Shown: one piece after another, positions 6,338-9,403 of the stretch
Layout of the letters: each line of letters opens with the position of its first letter
Numbering within the stretch: position 1 is the stretch's first letter
NCBI GenBank assembly: GCA_023227945.1
Contig: JALOCC010000063.1
Location: 1 to 9,403 of the forward strand
Length of the DNA: 9,403 nt
DNA from: Candidatus Omnitrophota bacterium
Lineage (GTDB): Bacteria > Omnitrophota > Gorgyraeia > Duberdicusellales > 4484-171
Direction of reading: 5' to 3'
Made by a program: the position numbers and the translations under genes
The notes under the pieces: generated by a model
What the model was told of the DNA's origin: nothing
Seen by the model: the letters and a program-made list of their open reading frames with translations, nothing else
The model's database searches: none

Positions 6338-6685
6338 ATGATACGATGCAAAATCTGCAAAGTTCCCTTGACCGGTTTTCTAAGCAATATAGGTAAAGCT
6401 TTTTTTAATATAAGACGTTCCAGCTCAGACCCTGAAGTTTGTAACAAATGTGCCAATAAAGAGCAAAATAAGACTGCAGAAGGTATCAATTCTGATGATA
6501 AAACATACCAATGCCAGATTTGTTCAAGGGCTGTCCATCAGCAGCACGCGCTTGAACATGTAAAAACGGAAGAATATCTTATTAACCTTATTAAAAAAGA
6601 CCACCCGGAGTTTCAGCACAAAGGCCCTACCTGCAAGGAATGTATAGAATATTATAGAAAATTAGTCAAGGATGCGGAAATTTAG
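6338..6685 (+). CDS. Small double zinc-ribbon protein, unknown function
   Basis: The 115-residue protein follows AAGGAG with suitable spacing. It holds two separated four-cysteine sets: Cys4-x2-Cys7 with Cys35-x2-Cys38, and Cys59-x2-Cys62 with Cys99-x2-Cys102. It also has a His-rich stretch at 67-74 (HQQHALEH). This spacing suggests two zinc-ribbon knuckle pairs, each closing around an inserted loop or helix. Charged helical segments lie at about 76-90 and 102-113. There is no signal peptide or membrane segment, so it is probably cytoplasmic and may bind nucleic acid or protein. I do not recognise the family. Its neighbour is the PC4-like gene, and the two may form one unit expressed from the promoter at 5821. 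Confidence 0.75.
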   Translation: MIRCKICKVPLTGFLSNIGKAFFNIRRSSSDPEVCNKCANKEQNKTAEGINSDDKTYQCQICSRAVHQQHALEHVKTEEYLINLIKKDHPEFQHKGPTCKECIEYYRKLVKDAEI

Positions 6686-6699
6686 CTAAAAAGCACAAG

Positions 6700-6758
6700 C
6701 TATCAGTCGTCAGTAGCTGACAGCTGAAAGCTGATGGCTGATAACTTTTGTATTTTTT
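6700..6758 (+). terminator. Heptad-repeat hairpin followed by T-rich tract
   Basis: CTATCAGTCGTCAG (6700-6713) pairs with 6731-6744 over 13 positions, two of them G-U. T-rich sequence with runs of four and six T follows at 6746-6758. The hairpin is built from heptads: TCAG at 6703 and 6710, and GCTGA at 6716, 6723, 6730 and 6737, all in 7-nt steps. It probably ends the small-gene unit before the rpsU promoter, which shows how a heptad repeat can serve as a terminator. Confidence 0.6.
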
Positions 6759-6769
6759 AATATTTTTGC

Positions 6770-6797
6770 TTGAAAAAATGATAAAATCTGATATAAT
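6770..6797 (+). promoter_or_regulatory. Promoter of the rpsU-RRM operon
   Basis: TTGAAA (6770-6775) and a perfect TATAAT (6792-6797) are separated by 16 nt. Initiation near 6803 leaves a leader of only about 17 nt, which contains the AAGGAG site (6809-6814). Confidence 0.7.
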
Positions 6798-6819
6798 TCA
6801 ATGTTCATAAGGAGAAAAT

Positions 6820-6981
6820 ATGGCAGAAGTAAGAATTGATTCAAGAGAAGATTTCGAGAAAGCATTGCGCAGATTTATGATGCAATGCAAAAAAGAGGGC
6901 ATTGTAAAGAATTTCCGGGAACGGCAACATTATACAAAACCATCTCAAAAAAGGAGGGAAAAGAAGAAAAAGCGTACGTAA
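6820..6981 (+). CDS. rpsU: Ribosomal protein bS21
   Basis: This 53-residue basic protein reads MAEVRIDSREDFEKALRRF and continues with CKKEGIVKNFRERQHYTKPS and a Lys/Arg-rich tail. That is the bS21 pattern: an acidic N-terminal strand, the F-E-ALRRF helix, RxRxxYxKPS, then a basic C-terminus. bS21 sits on the 30S platform near the 16S 3' end and helps initiation. At 53 aa it is shorter than the 71-aa E. coli protein, as in many other phyla. ATG 6820 lies 5 nt after AAGGAG. It is the first gene of a two-gene operon with an RRM protein, a pairing also known from cyanobacteria. Confidence 0.93.
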   Translation: MAEVRIDSREDFEKALRRFMMQCKKEGIVKNFRERQHYTKPSQKRREKKKKRT

Positions 6982-6993
6982 AGCCCTCTTGTA

Positions 6994-7046
6994 GTAAGAT
7001 GACGCTCCGCATCTTACGTAAAGAGTTTAAGTTAATAACCGGAGCG
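6994..7046 (+). promoter_or_regulatory. Predicted H-type pseudoknot in the rpsU-RRM spacer
   Basis: Stem 1 is a perfect 8-bp pair, GTAAGATG (6994-7001) with CATCTTAC (7010-7017). The 8-nt loop contains CGCTCCG (7003-7009), which is exactly complementary to CGGAGCG (7040-7046), giving a 7-bp stem 2. Loop 1 is one nucleotide, the stem junction has none, and loop 3 is 22 nt and A/T-rich (7018-7039). This matches classic H-type pseudoknot geometry. The structure ends 30 nt before the ribosome site of the RRM gene. A 9-nt direct repeat, TACGTAAAG, lies at 6975 and 7015. The regulatory role is inferred. Confidence 0.55.
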
Positions 7047-7090
7047 CCCCTTTTATAGGGAAAATTTAAGTTTGTAAAGGAGAAACGACA

Positions 7091-7420
7091 ATGGAAGAGG
7101 AAAAAAAACTGTATATCGGAAATCTAGAGTTCGGCGTAACAGATGCGGATCTAAAGAAATTTATGGAAGAAAAAGGGCTTACCGTAAAGGAAGTCAAAAT
7201 AATATCGGATAAATTTTCCGGCAGGTCCAAAGGTTTTGGATTTGCGGAGTTTGACACCCCGGAACAAGCACAGCAAGCTATAGATGTTCTTAACGGCCAG
7301 GAATTAAATGGCAGAGCGTTAAGAGTGAGTAAAGCTCAGAAAATGCGCCCGCGCAAAGAAGGCTTCGGCGGCGGCGGTGGCGGTGGCCGTGGCGGTTATG
7401 GCGGCGGATTTAGAAAGTAA
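7091..7420 (+). CDS. RRM-type RNA-binding protein with glycine-rich tail
   Basis: This 109-residue protein has one RNA-recognition motif (residues about 6-82). RNP2 is LYIGNL (7-12) and RNP1 is KGFGFAEF (47-54), with the RNA-stacking aromatics Tyr8, Phe49 and Phe51 present. The tail (about 92-109) is almost entirely Gly with RGG and YGGG, like cyanobacterial Rbp and eukaryotic glycine-rich RNA-binding proteins. Cyanobacterial members are often cold-induced RNA chaperones. The start follows AAAGGAG by 8 nt. It shares the rpsU promoter, is preceded by the pseudoknot spacer, and is followed by a strong terminator. A role in cold adaptation or mRNA handling is inferred from family and context. 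Confidence 0.93.
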   Translation: MEEEKKLYIGNLEFGVTDADLKKFMEEKGLTVKEVKIISDKFSGRSKGFGFAEFDTPEQAQQAIDVLNGQELNGRALRVSKAQKMRPRKEGFGGGGGGGRGGYGGGFRK

Positions 7421-7428
7421 ATAATCCA

Positions 7429-7473
7429 AGAGGGTAGAAAAGAAAGCCGTTCCCTTTTCTACCCTCTTTTTTT
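7429..7473 (+). terminator. Strong intrinsic terminator of the rpsU-RRM operon
   Basis: A perfect 14-bp stem, AGAGGGTAGAAAAG (7429-7442) with CTTTTCTACCCTCT (7454-7467), has an 11-nt loop and a run of seven T (7467-7473). It begins 9 nt after the stop codon. Confidence 0.92.
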
Positions 7474-7640
7474 ATTCTCCTTCGCCCTTCGGTAAGCAAA
7501 ACGCCGGTTGTGCTTCGGAGAATGAACTTCCGTAATTTTCTTAAATGAGCCACGTCATTTATTTTGAATAGGTTCATTTTTCTTGCCTTATTTCAAACCA
7601 GTTAGCAACAATCAAACAATTTCTTTTAAAATATCAAAAT
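7474..7640 (+). other. Gene-free spacer with weak inverted repeats
   Basis: No reading frame or RNA gene is evident. ATTCTCC (7473-7479) and GGAGAAT (7518-7524) are inverted partners around a CTTCGG-containing segment. AAATGA/TCATTT and AATGAAC/GTTCATT are other short pairs. None is followed by a T tract long enough to call a terminator. The stretch becomes AT-rich toward the promoter-like site at 7647. Confidence 0.4.
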
Positions 7641-7646
7641 TATTAG

Positions 7647-7652
7647 TATAAT
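7647..7652 (+). promoter_or_regulatory. Probable -10 element for the NYN gene
   Basis: A perfect TATAAT lies in an AT-rich stretch. The best -35 at suitable spacing (TTTTAA, 7624-7629) is poor. If used, transcription starts near 7659 and gives a leader of about 180 nt containing the three hairpins. Confidence 0.4.
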
Positions 7653-7664
7653 AAATGAGGCAGC

Positions 7665-7818
7665 TTAATTTTCTATGCCTCTGGCATAGAAAATTAACGT
7701 AGCCGAATTTACCCCGCCCTTTCATACCTTGAATAAGTTATTCATGGGTAAGAAAGGGCGGGGTTTAATTCGCACTAGTATTTTTTCTTCGCCACTTTGG
7801 CTCGAAAAAATACTGTGC
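7665..7818 (+). promoter_or_regulatory. Structured leader: three consecutive strong hairpins
   Basis: H1 is a perfect 15-bp stem, TTAATTTTCTATGCC (7665-7679) with 7683-7697, around TCT. H2 (7704-7772) has outer CGAATT/AATTCG, a 12-bp core CCCCGCCCTTTC (7712-7723) with 7752-7763, then TACC/GGTA and the palindrome TGAATAA-G-TTATTCA. H3 (7772-7818) pairs GCAC..GTATTTTTTC with GAAAAAATAC..GTGC and has inner GCCA-CTT-TGGC. They abut one another, have no T tracts, and end 10 nt before the AAGGAG of the NYN gene. They could be a regulatory leader or an array of short palindromic insertions. Confidence 0.65.
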
Positions 7819-7839
7819 TCATTAAAAAAGGAGTACCAA

Positions 7840-8391
7840 ATGGAACGTGTAATGATTTTTATTGACGCAGAGTATGTGGTTCAAAAGATTCGCGAATTAG
7901 GAGCGAAATTAAATTTAGGGCGTAAAGACATCGAGTGGAAGAATATAATAAAATGGGTGGTAAACAGGCGCAAGCTCATTCGTTGTTACTATTATTCGGC
8001 AGAGCTTAGCAAGGATGAAAATCCAAAAACGTACCATGAACAGCAAGAGTTATTACGGAAGCTAAAAGTTAGCATACCTTATTTTGAGGTGCGCTTGGGG
8101 CGGCTCGTTAGGTTTCATCATGAATGGGTTCAGAAAGGCCTTGATGTAAAAATCGCCGTTGATATGTTTTCTAAAGCGGTCACTAACCAATACGATACAG
8201 CAGCTCTTGTTTCCGGAGATTCCGATTTCGTTGAAGTAATTAAAGAGATAAAAGATATGCACGGTAAACATGTGGAGCTCTATACTTTTGATACGGCAAT
8301 AAACGATTCTCTCAAGTTTGCTGCCGACATGCATATTGTAGTCGATGCACAAACTGCCAAAAGATATCGTTTCTGGCCGGAAACAAAGTGA
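7840..8391 (+). CDS. NYN domain protein, LabA/DUF88 family predicted ribonuclease
   Basis: This 183-residue protein matches the NYN (LabA, DUF88) family, a PIN-like fold whose acidic residues coordinate a metal for RNA cleavage. Visible sites are Asp9 in IFIDAEY (strand 1), Asp102 and Asp108 in KGLDVKIAVDMF, and Asp127 and Asp129 in SGDSDF. This is the conserved NYN pattern, with Ala-Glu-Tyr in place of the more usual Gly-Ser-Asn after the first Asp. The C-terminal part continues the Rossmann-like core. ATG 7840 is chosen because AAGGAG (7828-7833) lies 6 nt upstream and the core starts at once. The open frame extends to 7729, but only through hairpins H2 and H3. It is cytoplasmic, with no membrane segment. 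The RNA target is unknown, and autoregulation through the leader is conceivable. Confidence 0.9.
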   Translation: MERVMIFIDAEYVVQKIRELGAKLNLGRKDIEWKNIIKWVVNRRKLIRCYYYSAELSKDENPKTYHEQQELLRKLKVSIPYFEVRLGRLVRFHHEWVQKGLDVKIAVDMFSKAVTNQYDTAALVSGDSDFVEVIKEIKDMHGKHVELYTFDTAINDSLKFAADMHIVVDAQTAKRYRFWPETK

Positions 8392-8392
8392 C

Positions 8393-8620
8393 GCGAATAA
8401 ACACGAATACATAGAAGCGGATCCGCGCCTGCCTCGCCAAAGCTTCAGCAAGGCGAGGATATTTACGCAGCCCCGTTACCTTATATAAATATATTAAGGT
8501 TCGGGGCGTCCCGCACCTTAATAATTATATATAGGAAACGGGACGGATAGACGCAAGCCGATTACCGTGCGTACATCCGCGTTTAGCTCCGCGGTAATCC
8601 GCTTCTATAAATACACGAGG
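8393..8620 (+). repeat. Composite multi-hairpin palindromic repeat
   Basis: ATAGAAGCGGAT (8411-8422) and ATCCGCTTCTAT (8597-8608) are perfect 12-bp outer arms. Four hairpins nest inside: CCTCGCC/GGCGAGG (8432-8438, 8452-8458); GCCCCG/CGGGGC (8470-8475, 8502-8507) extended by an AT-rich inner stem; GTCCCG/CGGGAC (8508-8513, 8539-8544); and GATTACCG/CGGTAATC (8560-8567, 8592-8599). The left flank has CGAATA at 8394 and 8404. The element starts right after the NYN stop codon and fills the spacer. Its right edge supplies GAGG (8617-8620), the likely ribosome site of the next gene. The layout suggests a non-coding repeat or MITE-like element. Confidence 0.7.
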
Positions 8621-8628
8621 CTAATTAC

Positions 8629-8880
8629 GTGAAAACCTTAATTATAGGCATAGCAGCCGGTATTTTGACTACCATAGCATTCCTTCCCCAGTTGATACGT
8701 GCCATAAAAACAAAACACACCAAAGATTTATCTCTGGTTACCTTTTCTTTATTTGGAGTAGGGGTATTTTTGTGGCTTATCTACGGCATCATGCTTTCCG
8801 AGCTCCCGATAATTTTAGCTAACGCAGTTACGCTGGTTTTCGTTGTGCTGATTGCGGTTATGAAAATAAAACATGGTTAA
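8629..8880 (+). CDS. SemiSWEET (PQ-loop) small transporter
   Basis: This 83-residue, three-helix membrane protein matches SemiSWEETs, bacterial half-SWEETs that dimerise in the inner membrane to form a sugar uniporter. Helices are at about 3-24, 36-56 and 60-80. The PQ-loop motif IAFLPQ (16-21) ends helix 1, a charged loop KTKHTKDLS follows, WLIYGI is in helix 2, and LANAV in helix 3 provides the Asn typical of the substrate site. The start is GTG 8629, 8 nt after GAGG (8617-8620). No in-frame ATG is available before the conserved core. Length is typical of the family (about 85-100). The true substrate is unknown. The next gene begins 11 nt downstream, suggesting co-transcription. Confidence 0.9.
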   Translation: MKTLIIGIAAGILTTIAFLPQLIRAIKTKHTKDLSLVTFSLFGVGVFLWLIYGIMLSELPIILANAVTLVFVVLIAVMKIKHG

Positions 8881-8891
8881 TTGAGAAAAAT

Positions 8892-9403
8892 ATGTATTTA
8901 TATGGCAAAAATTCAGTTGTTGAACGTCTTAAGAAAAATCCAAAAAGCATACGTGCAATCTTTCTTGAGGAAAAATTTAACGATAGCACTATAGAAAAAC
9001 TTATCCGGTCAAATAACATCGCCATAAAGAAACTGCCTCAGGATAAATTATTCAAAATCAAATACAGCTCAAATCTTCAGGGGGTAATTGCGGAAATTGA
9101 CAACTTTAAATATAGTGACTTTGATGAACTTTTGCGCGAAGGCCTAGATGAGAATGATACTCTTATTTTTCTCGATAGAGTATACGACCCTCAGAATCTT
9201 GGCGCCATAATGCGCAACGCCGCCTGTTTCGGCGGTTTTTCTCTAATCATACCGAAGCATAAGGCCTGTGAAGTCAACGAAACAGTTTTGCATATTGCCT
9301 GCGGCGCGGAAAACTATGTCAAGGTGGCAATGGTGTCTAATATTTCAAACGCCGTTATAACAGCCAAAAAAGAGGGTTTATGGATTATGGGGGCTGTAAT
9401 TTC
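8892..9403 (+). CDS. rlmB: TrmH/SpoU-family RNA 2'-O-ribose methyltransferase, RlmB-like (3' truncated)
   Basis: The first 170 residues of a SPOUT methyltransferase are present, and the frame is open to the window edge. The N-terminal substrate-binding domain (about 1-75) opens with YLYGKNSVVERL, like the YGxxAVxEAL start of RlmB/TrmH. A linker leads to the catalytic domain with motif 1, FLDRVYDPQNLGAIMRNA (Asn102, Arg108, Asn109), then IIPKHKACEVNETV and ACGAENYVKVAMV. RlmB methylates G2251 in the 23S rRNA P-loop using S-adenosylmethionine. The knotted C-terminal motifs 2 and 3 lie beyond the window. RlmB is favoured by the N-terminal domain, but a tRNA-specific or uncharacterised paralogue remains possible. 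ATG 8892 has only a weak site upstream and may be coupled to the SemiSWEET gene. Confidence 0.85.
   Translation, partial: MYLYGKNSVVERLKKNPKSIRAIFLEEKFNDSTIEKLIRSNNIAIKKLPQDKLFKIKYSSNLQGVIAEIDNFKYSDFDELLREGLDENDTLIFLDRVYDPQNLGAIMRNAACFGGFSLIIPKHKACEVNETVLHIACGAENYVKVAMVSNISNAVITAKKEGLWIMGAVI

Noticed and set aside
7729..7839. 37-residue N-terminal extension of the NYN protein
   Set aside because: It reads through hairpins H2 and H3. AAGGAG and the conserved core both support ATG 7840.
8062..8451. 129-codon reverse-strand frame opposite the NYN gene
   Set aside because: It overlaps the NYN coding region and the palindromic repeat. Its composition is irregular and it shows no known motif.
8582..8611. 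Promoter (TTTAGC, 18 nt, TATAAA) for SemiSWEET
   Set aside because: Both boxes are weak and lie in the arm of a palindromic repeat, so there is too little support for a feature.

Overview
The window is a 9.4 kb piece of a low-GC bacterial chromosome (genetic code 11, ATG/GTG starts, AGGAG-type ribosome sites, TTGACA/TATAAT-like promoters). Every protein gene I can support lies on the + strand. The gene set is housekeeping and stress-related. The style of the intergenic repeats, the stand-alone fusA and the small family-specific proteins suggest an uncultured candidate-phylum bacterium, perhaps Omnitrophota. That placement is a tentative inference, because no rRNA gene is present.

Layout. 1-182: 3' end of a thioredoxin-fold protein. 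183-642: a 460-bp gene-free region with a promoter-like site, a terminator-like hairpin, a GC-rich stretch that folds as a three-way junction, a REP-like palindrome and ATCTGTG repeats. 643-2742: fusA (EF-G). 2827-4463: a likely transcription unit of metF, a YhcH/DUF386 protein and a small membrane protein. 4587-5771: dinB (DNA polymerase IV). 5821-6685: a good promoter, a remarkable 60+60 nt inverted repeat, then two small genes (a PC4-like 78-aa protein and a 115-aa double zinc-ribbon protein). 6770-7473: a compact operon of promoter, rpsU (53 aa, bS21), a predicted H-type pseudoknot, an RRM RNA-binding protein and a strong intrinsic terminator. 7647-8391: a promoter-like site, a leader of three consecutive hairpins and a NYN/LabA-type predicted nuclease. 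8393-8620: a composite palindromic repeat. 8629-9403: a SemiSWEET transporter and the 5' part of a TrmH/SpoU-family rRNA methyltransferase (RlmB-like), running off the window.

Functional themes are translation and RNA metabolism (EF-G, bS21, RRM chaperone, NYN nuclease, rRNA 2'-O-methyltransferase), plus one-carbon metabolism (MetF) and DNA damage tolerance (Pol IV).

The most unusual content is between the genes. Three, probably four, intergenic gaps carry inverted repeats built from degenerate 7-nt units in strict 7-nt register, each gap using a different heptamer word. One of them has two 60-nt arms, each built as four heptads, a tetranucleotide, then four heptads. Separately, the rpsU-RRM spacer holds a near-ideal pseudoknot, and the NYN gene has a leader of three stacked hairpins. 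These are the leading candidates for undescribed regulatory or repeat systems.
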